Source of the DNA: Zhengella sedimenti | Lineage (GTDB): Bacteria; Pseudomonadota; Alphaproteobacteria; Rhizobiales; Rhizobiaceae | Reading direction: 5' to 3' | Length of the DNA stretch: 64,000 nucleotides | Assembly (NCBI RefSeq): GCF_046506625.1 | Contig: NZ_JBKFFP010000005.1 | Location: forward strand, 1 to 64,000 | In this document: piece by piece, positions 51,953-60,905 of the stretch | How positions within the stretch are numbered: position 1 is the first letter of the stretch | Layout of the letters: each line of letters begins with the position of its first letter | Notes under the pieces: generated by a model | Told to the model about the DNA's origin: nothing | Seen by the model: the letters and a program-made list of their open reading frames with translations, nothing else | Database searches by the model: none | Made by a program: the position numbers and the translations under genes

Positions 51953-53470
51953 ATGCCAGTGAAGAAACCGCGCAGACCCGCTGCCCTTCCGATCCGCGCA
52001 GCGGCACGGTCCGGTTTGCAGGCGATCGGTGGCAAGCGCCGCGCCGTTCATGGCGCGCTGGCCCTGGTCTTCCAGGCAGCGCTCGCAGTCGCCGCGCAGG
52101 CGCAGGCCGCTGACCCGATGCTGCTTTACGACGAGAACGGGACCACGGTGCGCGGCCACCTGCAGTTCGGCATGAATGCGGTCGCCGAGCGAAACCTGTT
52201 CTGGAACCTGTCGAACACGTTCGCTCCGGCGTCCGGTTTCGATCCCGACGCGAACTGGCTTGAGAGCTTTGTCAAGGCCGGACTGAGCTTCGAGCGATCG
52301 CTTGATGGCGGGCCGGTGCTTTATGGCAAGGCGTCCGCGATCGCGTCCTACACGCTGGGAACCGACGCTTATGATTTCCGCAATACCGGCCGGGTGACAC
52401 TGGAGGAAGCCTATCTCGGTCTGCGCATGCAGGGGGACGGGCGGACCGGTTTCGACATCTCGGCCGGACCGCGGGAACTCAAGCTCGGCACGGGCATGCT
52501 CATCGCCAATGGCGGTTCGAGCGGCTTTGAGCGCGGCGCGCTGAAAACCGGCCCGCGCAAGGCGTGGGAAATGGCTGCCATCGGACGGATTTTCAGTGAC
52601 GGCCTCACCGGAACCGCCTTCTACATCGATCCGAACGAACGGCCCGCCAATGACGGCAGGAACGCGCTTGCGGGGCTGGACCTGCGCTTCGATGCCGAAG
52701 AGGGCGGCTTCCTCGGGATCACCTATCTCAACGTCCTGAAGTCCCTTTCACCCTACATCCAGGCTGCACCCGGCGGCACCGGGGCGCCGGCAGTCCTGCC
52801 GGGGGCGCGTGAGGGCACCCAGGCGCTGAATTTCTACGCCAGGACGAGCCCCTTCTCCGGAGCCCTGGAAAACTGGACATTCGCAACCGATTTTGCCTAC
52901 CAGTGGAACGACCGGATAGACCTGAATGCCTGGGCCGGGCGGGTGCAGGTCGGCTATGCATTCCCCGGCCTGCCATGGTCGCCGAGCCTGACCTACTCCT
53001 ACCAGGCGTTCTCCGGCGACAATCCCAATACCCCGGCGCTCGAACGCTTCGACCCGCTTTATTACGAGGGATCGCCCAGCGCCTGGGCGACCGGCTCGAA
53101 GTCGTCGATGGTCTTCATCAACTCCAATGTCCAGGCGCATGGACTGGCGTTGCGCATGCAGCCGACGGCCCGCGACACGATTACCCTGCGCTATGCCCAT
53201 ATCCGGGCCATGCGGCTCAACAGCCCCTTGCAATTCGGGCAGGCGACGCGTGTCGATACGACAGGCGGGACCGCCAATGTCATCGCCGGGGTCACCCATC
53301 CCCATCTGGCGGACGATCTGTTCCTTGAATACAGCCGCATCATCAATCCCAACACGTTCCTGACGGCGGGCTTGAGCGTTTCCTTTCCCGGGAAAGGCAT
53401 CCGCAATGTAGTCGGAGGCCGGGCTCCGAACTGGACGGGAGGATTCCTGAATGTCTTTGTCAATTTCTAG
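51953..53470 (+). CDS. Outer-membrane beta-barrel protein, alginate-export-like
   Basis: 505 residues with a long basic N-terminus and signal peptide (GALALVFQAALAVAAQAQA), then alternating amphipathic strands throughout and a terminal aromatic residue (LNVFVNF), the signature of BAM-inserted barrels. Segments such as LGLRMQGDGRTGFDISAGPRELKLGTG and NFYARTSPFSGALENW resemble the alginate-export (AlgE-like) barrel family. A specific substrate cannot be read. Its 3' end overlaps the start of the hydrolase gene by 20 bases, so the two are coupled. Confidence 0.75.
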   Translation: MPVKKPRRPAALPIRAAARSGLQAIGGKRRAVHGALALVFQAALAVAAQAQAADPMLLYDENGTTVRGHLQFGMNAVAERNLFWNLSNTFAPASGFDPDANWLESFVKAGLSFERSLDGGPVLYGKASAIASYTLGTDAYDFRNTGRVTLEEAYLGLRMQGDGRTGFDISAGPRELKLGTGMLIANGGSSGFERGALKTGPRKAWEMAAIGRIFSDGLTGTAFYIDPNERPANDGRNALAGLDLRFDAEEGGFLGITYLNVLKSLSPYIQAAPGGTGAPAVLPGAREGTQALNFYARTSPFSGALENWTFATDFAYQWNDRIDLNAWAGRVQVGYAFPGLPWSPSLTYSYQAFSGDNPNTPALERFDPLYYEGSPSAWATGSKSSMVFINSNVQAHGLALRMQPTARDTITLRYAHIRAMRLNSPLQFGQATRVDTTGGTANVIAGVTHPHLADDLFLEYSRIINPNTFLTAGLSVSFPGKGIRNVVGGRAPNWTGGFLNVFVNF

Positions 53471-54791
53471 GCTTGCCGCCGCCTGCGCGGCGTTCTGGCT
53501 CGCGGTCGCGATGCCGTCCGCTGCTGCGGCACAAGCCGCGCCGCTTTCCGCGCAGGAGTCCGACCCGCAGGTCATGGGCTGGATGGAGGGCTTTCCGCCG
53601 CCGGCGGACAAGCTGATCACGCAACCCGATTCCAACTACTTCAGTTTTCCCAAGCTGCGGTGGTCGGTCTGTCATCTTCGCGAGTTTCTGCCCACCGAGG
53701 AGATCAGCCGTGGCATTGCTGCGCCGGTTCCGCTTGATTACCTGCCGCCGGCAGCGTTCAGCGACATGGCGCGCCGGATCGACGCGGTGACCTTCACGCC
53801 GCTCAATGGCGACAGGCCGATGACCTTCGAGGAATCGCTCTACGCCAACTATACCGACGGGATGCTGATCATCCACAATGGCAAGGTGGTCTACGAGCGT
53901 TACTTCGGCTGTCTGGAGGAAGACGGCAAGCATGCCATCATGTCAATGACGAAGTCGATCACCGGTCTTCTTGCGCAGATGCTGGTCAGCGAAGGCGTGC
54001 TGGACGATACGCGGCTGGTGCGTGACGTCATTCCCGAGATCGGAAACAGTGCTTTCGCCACCGCGACCGTGCGCCAGGTCATGGACATGACGACAGGCGT
54101 CAAATACTCGGAAGACTATTCGGATCCGAACGCCGACATCTGGCTCTATTCGCGCGCCGCCAGCCCGCTCCCGAAGCCCGAAGGTTACAATGGTCCTGAC
54201 GGCTACTGGGAGTATCTGCAGCAGGTTGAGCCCGAAGGCGGGCATGGAGAGGCATTCCACTACAAGACCATCAACTCCGACATGCTGGGATGGATCATCA
54301 GCCGCGTGACCGGCAAGGCGGTGACCGACCTTGCCTCCGAGCGGCTGTGGCGGCCCATGGGCGCAGAGCAGGACGCCTACCAGACGGTTGACGGCAAGGG
54401 CGTTCCGTTTGCGGGCGGTGGCGTGACGGCCGGCCTGCGGGACCTTGGACGGCTCGGCCTGCTGATGCTGAACGAGGGCGAGATCAACGGCAGGCGTCTC
54501 TTCCCGGCCGAGGTGGCGCGGACCATCGCTGCGGGTGGGGACCAGTCCAGGTTCGCCGGTTTCCCCACCATCCCGAATGGCAGCTATACGAGCCAGTGGT
54601 GGGTTTTCCATAACGCCCACGGCGCCTATGCCGCACGCGGGGTACACGGCCAGACCATCTATGTCGATCCCGCGGCCGACATGGTGCTGGTCCGGCTGGC
54701 TTCATACCCGCGCGCCCAGAACGGGTTCATCGATCCGACCTCGCTGCCGGCCTACCAGGCGGTCGCCGAGTTCCTGATGCAGCACAACTGA
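53451..54791 (+). CDS. Secreted serine hydrolase of the beta-lactamase/NylB (6-aminohexanoate dimer hydrolase-like) family
   Basis: 446 residues with a signal peptide (FWLAVAMPSAAAAQA). The SxxK motif is S165-M-T-K168, followed by Y219 in GVKYSEDYSDPN at the spacing seen in NylB-type hydrolases; YKTINSDMLGWI and GVHGQTIYVDP cover the remaining active-site regions. Family members cleave amide or ester bonds of small oligomers. Overlap with the preceding barrel gene suggests that the barrel passes substrate or product of this periplasmic enzyme. Confidence 0.85.
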   Translation: MSLSISRLAAACAAFWLAVAMPSAAAAQAAPLSAQESDPQVMGWMEGFPPPADKLITQPDSNYFSFPKLRWSVCHLREFLPTEEISRGIAAPVPLDYLPPAAFSDMARRIDAVTFTPLNGDRPMTFEESLYANYTDGMLIIHNGKVVYERYFGCLEEDGKHAIMSMTKSITGLLAQMLVSEGVLDDTRLVRDVIPEIGNSAFATATVRQVMDMTTGVKYSEDYSDPNADIWLYSRAASPLPKPEGYNGPDGYWEYLQQVEPEGGHGEAFHYKTINSDMLGWIISRVTGKAVTDLASERLWRPMGAEQDAYQTVDGKGVPFAGGGVTAGLRDLGRLGLLMLNEGEINGRRLFPAEVARTIAAGGDQSRFAGFPTIPNGSYTSQWWVFHNAHGAYAARGVHGQTIYVDPAADMVLVRLASYPRAQNGFIDPTSLPAYQAVAEFLMQHN

Positions 54792-54836
54792 CCGCGGCGG
54801 TGCGCTGGAATGGGGCGCACTCCTGGTCTGACTCGC

Positions 54837-54877
54837 AGGCTCGATGCCATGGGCTCGATCCCCATCGCCCGCTCCAG
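54837..54877 (+). repeat. Direct repeat copy 2 (tRNA-Gly 3'-half remnant)
   Basis: 36 of 41 bases match the tRNA-Gly 3' half; 54855-54877 is identical to 51197-51219, including the CCA. The T arm still pairs (ATGGG/CCCAT), but no matching 5' acceptor or D arm was found upstream, so it is not a functional tRNA. Confidence 0.75.
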
Positions 54878-54885
54878 ACCCGTCC

Positions 54886-55395
54886 TCAGTGCGTCTTCAG
54901 TGCCGGGTTCGGCGTGTAGCCCGGCCCGATTGTCAGCGGCTTTTCGGCGATCATGCCGGAGCCGACCTGGCTGCGGAACGTCATCGACGTGCGCCAGAGT
55001 TCCCGCGTCCCGTCACGCGACAGCAGCCGCACCTCCACCGCGTAAGGCCTGCCCTTCTCCACGCCCTTGAGGGCCGGCGTGCGCAGCATGATGCGCGGCG
55101 CCCGCACCCGGAACCGGTCGCTGACGCGGATCGGCGGCCCGCCTGCCGGGTTCTCGAACGTGGCCTGCAGGATCGCGCCGGTCTCGACCGGCCTGACCGC
55201 GATGGCGGTGAAACCGGCAAAGATCTCCGACACCCGGTAATTGGCGATGAAGCCGCCGCCGGCGATTTTCACCGGGGCCTGTGCCCCCTTGTCCTCGCGC
55301 AGCAGCCACAGCGCGCCAAACAGCAGACCCGCCACGGCAAGCGCCGCCAGGCCCGCCGCCGTCAGGGAAATCTCGTGTCGCGCGGCTGCTGCCAT
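54886..55395 (-). CDS. Conserved hypothetical membrane-anchored protein
   Basis: 169 residues: one N-terminal membrane helix (ISLTAAGLAALAVAGLLFGALWLL), then a beta-rich periplasmic domain (SEIFAGFTAIAVRPVETGAILQATFENPAGG; RFRVRAPRIMLRTPALKGVEKGRPYAVEVRLL). I do not recognise the function. It starts immediately beyond the island remnant and is divergent from the DUF6460 gene. Confidence 0.75.
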   Translation of the reverse strand: MAAAARHEISLTAAGLAALAVAGLLFGALWLLREDKGAQAPVKIAGGGFIANYRVSEIFAGFTAIAVRPVETGAILQATFENPAGGPPIRVSDRFRVRAPRIMLRTPALKGVEKGRPYAVEVRLLSRDGTRELWRTSMTFRSQVGSGMIAEKPLTIGPGYTPNPALKTH

Positions 55396-55467
55396 GGCTC
55401 ACCGTCCCTTGAAGTCGCCATCATGAGACCGTATCTGACGGGCGTCAATCACAGCCGGGATGAGCAA

Positions 55468-55737
55468 ATGGGCAACGCACTGGTCAGGTTTCTGGGAGAC
55501 ACCCCGGCGCGCGTCGCGCTGAAGCTCATCGTCGTCTCCTTTCTGGTCGGCCTTGTCATGGCCGCGCTGGACTGGACGCCTTGGGACGTGCTCTTCGCCA
55601 TCCGCGAGTTTTTCCATTCGCTCTGGGCCATGGGCTTCGAGGCCATCGAACGCTTCTTCGGCTATTTCCTGCTCGGCGCCGTCATCGTCGTTCCGGCCTT
55701 TTTCATCCTGCGTCTCATTAACTACCGCAAGGGCTGA
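55468..55737 (+). CDS. DUF6460 small membrane protein
   Basis: 89 residues from ATG 55468 (MGNALVRFLGDTPARVALKLIV). Two membrane helices flank the segment WTPWDVLFAIREFFHSLW, typical of DUF6460 proteins in Rhizobiales, of unknown function. The long frame extending upstream to 54844 is antisense to the neighbouring gene and was excluded. Confidence 0.82.
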   Translation: MGNALVRFLGDTPARVALKLIVVSFLVGLVMAALDWTPWDVLFAIREFFHSLWAMGFEAIERFFGYFLLGAVIVVPAFFILRLINYRKG

Positions 55738-55749
55738 GGCGCGCGACCG

Positions 55750-56658
55750 TCATCCGCCGGAAAATTCGGCTGCCACCTCGAACAGGATGGCATGGCGCTC
55801 GCCAAGACCCGCCATGTCGCGCGCATAGCCGCCGCCGATCACGCCGCATACCGGAATGCCACGCTCGCGGAAATGGTAGAGCACCATGCGGTCGCGCGCC
55901 CGCAAGCCCTCGTCGGTGAGCGCCAGGCGGCCCAGCCGGTCGCCGTGATGCGCGTCGACACCGCCATTGTAGAAGACGAGGTCGGGCAGGAATCGCTGCC
56001 CGATCTGCCCCAGCGCCTCGGCGAGCGCCGCCAGGTAGGCCGCGTCGCCGGTTCCGTCGGGCAGTTCCATGTCAAGGTCGCCGGGAATCTTGCGCGCCGG
56101 GTAATTGCGCGCGCCGTGCAGCGAGAACGTGAAGACACGGGGCTCCTCGCGAAAGATGTCCGCCGTCCCGTCGCCCTGGTGCACGTCGCAGTCGACGACG
56201 AGAATGCGTGCGGCCTCGCCCGTGGCCAGCAGCACGTTCGCCGCCACGCCCACATCGTTGAAGGTGCAGAATCCCGCGCCCTGGGCACGCCTGGCGTGGT
56301 GGCTGCCGCCTGCCGCATTGCAGGCCACGCCGTGTTCCAGTGCCAGCCGCGCGGCAAGCACCGTGCCCGCACCGGCCAGCCGGGCGCGCCGCGAGACCGC
56401 CGCATCGACCGCAAAGCCGATTTCCTTCTCGATTTGAGTCGGAACCGCGCAGCCGATCACCTGGTCCACATAGGCCGCGTCATGGGCCAGCGTCAGCCAT
56501 GGCCGCGGCGCCTCGCCCGGTTCGTGCAGATGGCCGGGCCGGACCAGTCCGCGCTGCCTGAGCGCCGTCATGAGCAGCGTGTACTTGCTCATCGGAAAGC
56601 GGTGGACAGGCGAGAACCGCGCGTCGTAATCGGGGTGGTGAACGATATGCAGTGCCAT
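55750..56658 (-). CDS. Histone deacetylase family (acetylpolyamine amidohydrolase-like) protein
   Basis: 302 residues of the HDAC/AcuC/AphA fold. The zinc ligands are in VDCDVHQGDGTA and YNGGVDAHHGDRLG, and the active-site His pair is GGSHHARR. Bacterial members deacetylate polyamines or other small amides and acetyl-lysines. Likely single gene; convergent with the DUF6460 gene with 12 bases between. Confidence 0.92.
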   Translation of the reverse strand: MALHIVHHPDYDARFSPVHRFPMSKYTLLMTALRQRGLVRPGHLHEPGEAPRPWLTLAHDAAYVDQVIGCAVPTQIEKEIGFAVDAAVSRRARLAGAGTVLAARLALEHGVACNAAGGSHHARRAQGAGFCTFNDVGVAANVLLATGEAARILVVDCDVHQGDGTADIFREEPRVFTFSLHGARNYPARKIPGDLDMELPDGTGDAAYLAALAEALGQIGQRFLPDLVFYNGGVDAHHGDRLGRLALTDEGLRARDRMVLYHFRERGIPVCGVIGGGYARDMAGLGERHAILFEVAAEFSGG

Positions 56659-56713
56659 GCCCGTTCAATAGGGCGGGACCGGGCGCACCGGAAGCCCGCA
56701 AAGCGGCAATGAC

Positions 56714-58084
56714 GTGCAAAACACGAGGGAGACCAGCTTGGCCGTCGACGATCCGGATCCGGCCGCCATCCGGCCCTTCGCGGTGACCAACCGGCTGGTG
56801 CTGGCCATCGCCGTGCCGATGACGCTGGCCTATCTCTCCACGCCGCTGCTCGGCCTGACCGACACCGCCGTGGTCGGCCGGTTCGGCGATCCCGGGCTGC
56901 AAGGTGGCCTCGCCGCCGGCGCCATCGTCTTCGACGTGGTCTTCACCACCTTCAATTTCCTGCGTGCCGCGACGACCGGCCTGGTGGCGCAGGCCAATGG
57001 GCGCGGCGATGCCATGCAGGAACGCCTCGTCCTGTACCGGGCGCTGGTGGTCGCCCTGATCGCGGGCCTTGCCGTCACGCTGGCCGGACCGCTGATCGCC
57101 GCCGGCGGCCAGGCCTTCGTCGATCCCGGTCCGCGCGCGGCCGATGCCATGGCCCTCTACATCCTCATCCGTGTCATTTCCGCGCCCGCCGCGCTCGCCA
57201 ATTTCGTCATCCTTGGTTATGTGCTGGGCCGGGGCGAGGGACGCACCGGCCTCGCCCTGCAATTCCTCCTGAACGGCATCAACATCGCCCTGTCCGTCTG
57301 GCTCGGCCTTGCGCTCGGCTGGGGACTCGAAGGCGTGGCATGGGGAACGGTCATCGGGGAGTTCGTCACGCTTGCCGCCGGGCTTGCCCTGCTGTCGCGC
57401 CGCTTTGGCCGGCATTGGCGCGTGCCCTGGGTGTCCGTGCTCGACGCCACGGCCCTGACGCGCCTGTTCGCGCTGAGCGGCGACATCATGATCCGCTCCT
57501 TCGCGCTGCTGGCGGCCTTTGCCTGGATGACCCGCGCCGGCGCACAGCTTGGCACCGTGACGCTTGCCGCCAATGCCATCCTGCTCAACTTCTTCATGGT
57601 GGCCGGCTATTTCCTCGATGGTTTCGCCACCGCCGCCGAACAGCTTGTCGGCCGCGCCGTGGGCGCGCGCTTCCGCCCCGCCTTCGACCGCGCTGTGAAG
57701 CTGACCCTGTGGTGGGGCCTGGGACTTGCGCTCATCCTGCTGGCCGTTTTCCTGGCGGGCGGCGAACGCCTGATCGACGTCATGACCACGGCGCCGCAGG
57801 TGCGCGAAATGGCCGTGGATCACCTGTTTCTGGCCTCGCTCTGCGCGCTGACCGGCGTCGTCGCGTTCCAGATGGACGGCATCTTCATCGGCGCCACCTG
57901 GTCGCGCGACATGCGCAACATGATGCTTGCCTCGCTGGCGCTCTACTTCGCATCCCTGTGGGCGCTGGTGCCGGCCTTCGGCAATGCCGGGCTCTGGGCG
58001 GCGCTGCACGTGTTCCTCGTTGCCCGCGGCATCAGCCTCGGCGCCATCCTGCTCGTCCGCCGCCGCCAGGCCTTCCAGCCATGA
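56714..58084 (+). CDS. MATE family efflux transporter
   Basis: 456 residues, twelve membrane helices in two six-helix halves; the first opens with LAIAVPMTLAYLSTPLLGLTDTAVVGRFG, the DinF-like signature of MATE exporters. It exchanges Na+ or H+ for organic cations or drugs; the substrate is unknown. GTG start at 56714; a TTG at 56738 is possible. Convergent with pyrD. Confidence 0.92.
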   Translation: MQNTRETSLAVDDPDPAAIRPFAVTNRLVLAIAVPMTLAYLSTPLLGLTDTAVVGRFGDPGLQGGLAAGAIVFDVVFTTFNFLRAATTGLVAQANGRGDAMQERLVLYRALVVALIAGLAVTLAGPLIAAGGQAFVDPGPRAADAMALYILIRVISAPAALANFVILGYVLGRGEGRTGLALQFLLNGINIALSVWLGLALGWGLEGVAWGTVIGEFVTLAAGLALLSRRFGRHWRVPWVSVLDATALTRLFALSGDIMIRSFALLAAFAWMTRAGAQLGTVTLAANAILLNFFMVAGYFLDGFATAAEQLVGRAVGARFRPAFDRAVKLTLWWGLGLALILLAVFLAGGERLIDVMTTAPQVREMAVDHLFLASLCALTGVVAFQMDGIFIGATWSRDMRNMMLASLALYFASLWALVPAFGNAGLWAALHVFLVARGISLGAILLVRRRQAFQP

Positions 58085-58088
58085 CCGG

Positions 58089-59174
58089 TCAGAGCGGCGT
58101 GGAGGCCCATTGCTCCAGGCCCGTATCGCGCAGGGCGCCCGGATGGTCGATGCCTTCGCGGTCGAGGAAGGCGGAAAGCCCTTGCAGGATGCGCCGGGGC
58201 AGGCCGGGGCCGCCATAGATCATGCAGGAATAGAGCTGCACGAGGTCCGCGCCCGCCCGGATCTTCTCCAGCGCCGTCGCCGCGTCCTCCACGCCGCCGA
58301 CCCCGATGATCGGCAACGAAGGGCCCACGCGCTTGCGCAGTTTCGCCAGCACCGCCGTGGAGCGCCGGAACACCGGCCGACCGCTCAAACCGCCGGCCTC
58401 GCGGGCCGCGGCCGTATCCGCCAGGCGGTCACGCGCAAGCGTTGTGTTGGAAACGATCAGCCCGTCGGTGCCCTTGTCCAGCACCTCTTCGGCAATGTCG
58501 TCCAGTTCCGCTTCGGAAAGGTCGGGCGCGACCTTGAGAAAGACGGGCGGCGCCTTGCCGGTCGCCGTGGCGCTGGCATCGCGCGCCACCTTCACGCGGG
58601 CCAGAAGGTCGCCCAGGCTTTCCCGGCTTTGCAGGTTGCGCAGTCCCGGCGTGTTGGGTGAGGACACGTTGACGGTGAGATAGGAGGCCAGCGGCGCGAA
58701 GACCTCCACGCCCTTCACGTAATCGGCCACGCGGTCCGCGCTGTCCTTGTTGGCCCCGATATTGACACCGACGATGCCGCCCCGGTCTGCCCGCGCCTTC
58801 AGCCGCGCCAGGCAGGCGGCATGGCCTTCATTGTTGAAGCCCAGCCGGTTGATGACGCCCCGGTCCTGCGGCAGGCGGAAGATGCGCGGCTTCGGATTGC
58901 CCGGCTGCGCCAGCGGCGTGACCGTGCCCACTTCCGCGAAGCCAAAGCCCAGACGCAGCAGCGCGTCGGGCACCTCGCCGTTCTTGTCATAACCTGCGGC
59001 CATGCCGAGCGGATTGGGAAAGGTCAGGCCGCAGACGGTCGTCGCAAGGCGCGGATCGAAGCCCGCGTCAAAACGGCCGCCAAGCCCGGCCTTCAGCGCG
59101 GTGATGGAAAGCCCGTGCGCGGTTTCCGGCGAAAAGCGGAACAGGAGTGCCAGGCCGAGCCTTTCGCCGATCAT
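58089..59174 (-). CDS. pyrD: Dihydroorotate dehydrogenase (quinone), class 2
   Basis: 361 residues with the N-terminal membrane-associating helix of class 2 enzymes (LALLFRFSPETAHGLSITALKAG). NVSSPNTPGLRNLQ holds the catalytic Ser; GANKDS, VSNTTLARDR and GVGGVEDAATALEKIRAGADLVQLYS form the FMN site. It oxidises dihydroorotate to orotate, feeding the quinone pool. It lies three bases downstream of the DUF952 gene. Confidence 0.96.
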   Translation of the reverse strand: MIGERLGLALLFRFSPETAHGLSITALKAGLGGRFDAGFDPRLATTVCGLTFPNPLGMAAGYDKNGEVPDALLRLGFGFAEVGTVTPLAQPGNPKPRIFRLPQDRGVINRLGFNNEGHAACLARLKARADRGGIVGVNIGANKDSADRVADYVKGVEVFAPLASYLTVNVSSPNTPGLRNLQSRESLGDLLARVKVARDASATATGKAPPVFLKVAPDLSEAELDDIAEEVLDKGTDGLIVSNTTLARDRLADTAAAREAGGLSGRPVFRRSTAVLAKLRKRVGPSLPIIGVGGVEDAATALEKIRAGADLVQLYSCMIYGGPGLPRRILQGLSAFLDREGIDHPGALRDTGLEQWASTPL

Positions 59175-59177
59175 GGC

Positions 59178-59528
59178 TCACTCCGCTTCCAGCGGGGGGA
59201 AATCGTGCCGGCCGTCCGCCCGCAGCGGCAGCGGGCGGACCGCGCGAACGGCGGAAAGGTCGAGCGGTGCGTAGAGATGGGGAAACAGCGCGCCGCCGCG
59301 CGATACCTCGTAGGTCAGCGCGTCGCCCAGCGCTGCCGCTTCAACCGACACAAGCAGCAGGTCGTCCTGTCCGGCGAAGTGCTTTGCGGCGGTTTCCCTG
59401 ACCTGCGCGGCCGTGGAAAAGTGGATGAAGCCATCGGCCAGGTCCACCGGCGCGCCATCGAAACGCCCGGCTGCCTCGGCCGCCTGCCATTGTTCGCGAG
59501 TCGCGATCTTGTAAATGATCCGGTCCAT
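59178..59528 (-). CDS. DUF952 domain protein
   Basis: 116 residues from ATG 59528 (MDRIIYKIATREQWQAAEAAG), with GFIHFSTAAQVRETAAKHFAGQ and GALFPHLYAPLDLSAV, all DUF952 landmarks. Function unknown. Together with pyrD it forms a two-gene leftward unit, an arrangement common in Rhizobiales. Confidence 0.9.
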   Translation of the reverse strand: MDRIIYKIATREQWQAAEAAGRFDGAPVDLADGFIHFSTAAQVRETAAKHFAGQDDLLLVSVEAAALGDALTYEVSRGGALFPHLYAPLDLSAVRAVRPLPLRADGRHDFPPLEAE

Positions 59529-59656
59529 GGCATGCGCTATAGTCCGTTCCGGCCCGTTGCGAAAGCGCGCTGCCGGGGTTTGGGCACGCTTTCCCCATTT
59601 CCGGCCATTTCGGCGCGCATGCTGCGCAATCCGCGAAACCGACAAGGACAGGGATC

Positions 59657-60085
59657 ATGATTTCTTGGAAGACAGCCGCGACCGGCCTGGCGCTTGCTTT
59701 TCTTGCCGCAGGCCCTGTTTCCGGCGCCGAGATGCGCTTCGACATGCACAAGGACGGCGACCGCTGGGTGCGCCTCGACCGCCAGACCGGCGCGATTTCG
59801 GTCTGCCGCGAGGAACGCGGCGAACTCGTCTGCCGCATGAGCGCCGACGACCGGACCGCCTGGGACACCGAGGTCGCCGATCTTCGCAGCCGCATCGACA
59901 GCCTGGAAGCCCGTGTCGCGCAACTGGAAGGCCTGCCTCCGGCGCCGGGAGACAACGGTCTTCCAAGCGACGAGGAATTCGAGAAGACGCTTGGTTTCAT
60001 GGAGAAATTCATGCGCCGCTTCATGGGCATCGTGAAGGATCTCGAAAGCGAGCAGCGGCAGGGCCTTCCGCCGGACCGGACCTGA
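59657..60085 (+). CDS. Secreted hypothetical protein with a coiled coil
   Basis: 142 residues: signal peptide (ATGLALAFLAAGPVSGA), a strand-rich segment with two Cys (GAISVCREERGELVCRMS), a short coiled coil (VADLRSRIDSLEARVAQLEG) and a Met-rich amphipathic helix (LGFMEKFMRRFMGIVKDL). The start follows GACAAGGACAGGGATC. I do not recognise a named family beyond general alphaproteobacterial hypothetical proteins. Confidence 0.75.
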   Translation: MISWKTAATGLALAFLAAGPVSGAEMRFDMHKDGDRWVRLDRQTGAISVCREERGELVCRMSADDRTAWDTEVADLRSRIDSLEARVAQLEGLPPAPGDNGLPSDEEFEKTLGFMEKFMRRFMGIVKDLESEQRQGLPPDRT

Positions 60086-60090
60086 TCGCC

Positions 60091-60900
60091 TCAGCCGGCC
60101 GCCTGCAGTTCCAGCTTCACCGACTTTCGCGTCGCCAGATCCATGACCAGGCCCACCACCTCGCCGCTGGCGACAGGCATGCCGTCGGTGGCGCGGAAGA
60201 GTTCATGGTGTAGCCGGATCGTCTTGCTGGCGCCCGTTTCCGCGCGTGACACGAGGATGAGGGCGTCGCCCGCCATGGCCGGATTGTGATGGCGGATCTG
60301 CATCTCGACGGCGACGCGGCCGAGCCCGTTGTCATTGAGCCATCGTGTGCTGATGCCCGCATGGTCCCAGACATGCGGCGCGCCATCGGTAAACCGCGAG
60401 ATATGGAACTGCTGGGTCAGCCGTCCCTTCGCGTCGCATTCCGCCGGGGTCACGATGCAGCGATGGGCAATGACACCGCCCGCCGCCAGCATGGCGGCCT
60501 TGTCCAGGCCAGGCCGCGGCGAAGGATCGATGCTGCGCGGCAGCGCCGGGGCGGCTTCCGCCTCATCGGCGATGGCGCCGGATTCGGGCGCTCCCGGTCC
60601 GTCCAGCGCGGTGGCGCAGAGGCGGCCGGTGGCGTTTTCCTCCATCCGGTGCACCACGCGCCCGGCAAGCGGCCCGCTGGCGATGACGCCGGAGCGGACC
60701 ACCGCCGATTGCGCGGCCGCCAGTTCCGAATGGTAGCGCACGTGACGCACCGGCGGCAGGCCGGCCATGTGGTCGCCGCCATGGGCAAGCGCGAAGAACC
60801 GCGCCGCCTCGTCGAAGCGCTTCATGTAGAACTGCACGTTCATGTGCGCATTCTCGTCGCATTCCCACGTGTTGACGAAGGAACGGTGGGTCTCGATCAT
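60091..60900 (-). CDS. Double-hotdog acyl-CoA thioesterase family protein
   Basis: 269 residues from ATG 60900 (MIETHRSFVNTWECDENAHMNVQFYMKRFDEAARFF), where the first active-site Asp/Asn helix sits. A second hotdog starts near ECDAKGRLTQQFHISRFTDGAPHVWDHAG. It probably hydrolyses acyl-CoA. It lies five bases downstream of the alpha/beta hydrolase stop, in the same direction, so the membrane protein, hydrolase and thioesterase genes likely form one operon. Confidence 0.82.
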   Translation of the reverse strand: MIETHRSFVNTWECDENAHMNVQFYMKRFDEAARFFALAHGGDHMAGLPPVRHVRYHSELAAAQSAVVRSGVIASGPLAGRVVHRMEENATGRLCATALDGPGAPESGAIADEAEAAPALPRSIDPSPRPGLDKAAMLAAGGVIAHRCIVTPAECDAKGRLTQQFHISRFTDGAPHVWDHAGISTRWLNDNGLGRVAVEMQIRHHNPAMAGDALILVSRAETGASKTIRLHHELFRATDGMPVASGEVVGLVMDLATRKSVKLELQAAG

Positions 60901-60905
60901 CTGGC

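Larger units (their letters stand above)
51220..54877. mobile_element. tRNA-Gly-bracketed small genomic island or island remnant (no integrase seen)
   Basis: The segment between the tRNA 3' end and its partial copy holds a divergent HTH regulator, an outer-membrane barrel and a serine hydrolase. Base composition is close to the chromosome, so this acquisition would be older than the AT-rich cassette or from a GC-rich donor. No recombinase gene is present, so it would be immobile now. Confidence 0.5.

Noticed and set aside
54803..54878. Second complete tRNA-Gly gene
   Set aside because: Only the 3' half matches; no 5' acceptor strand complementary to CGCCCGC and no D arm are found upstream.
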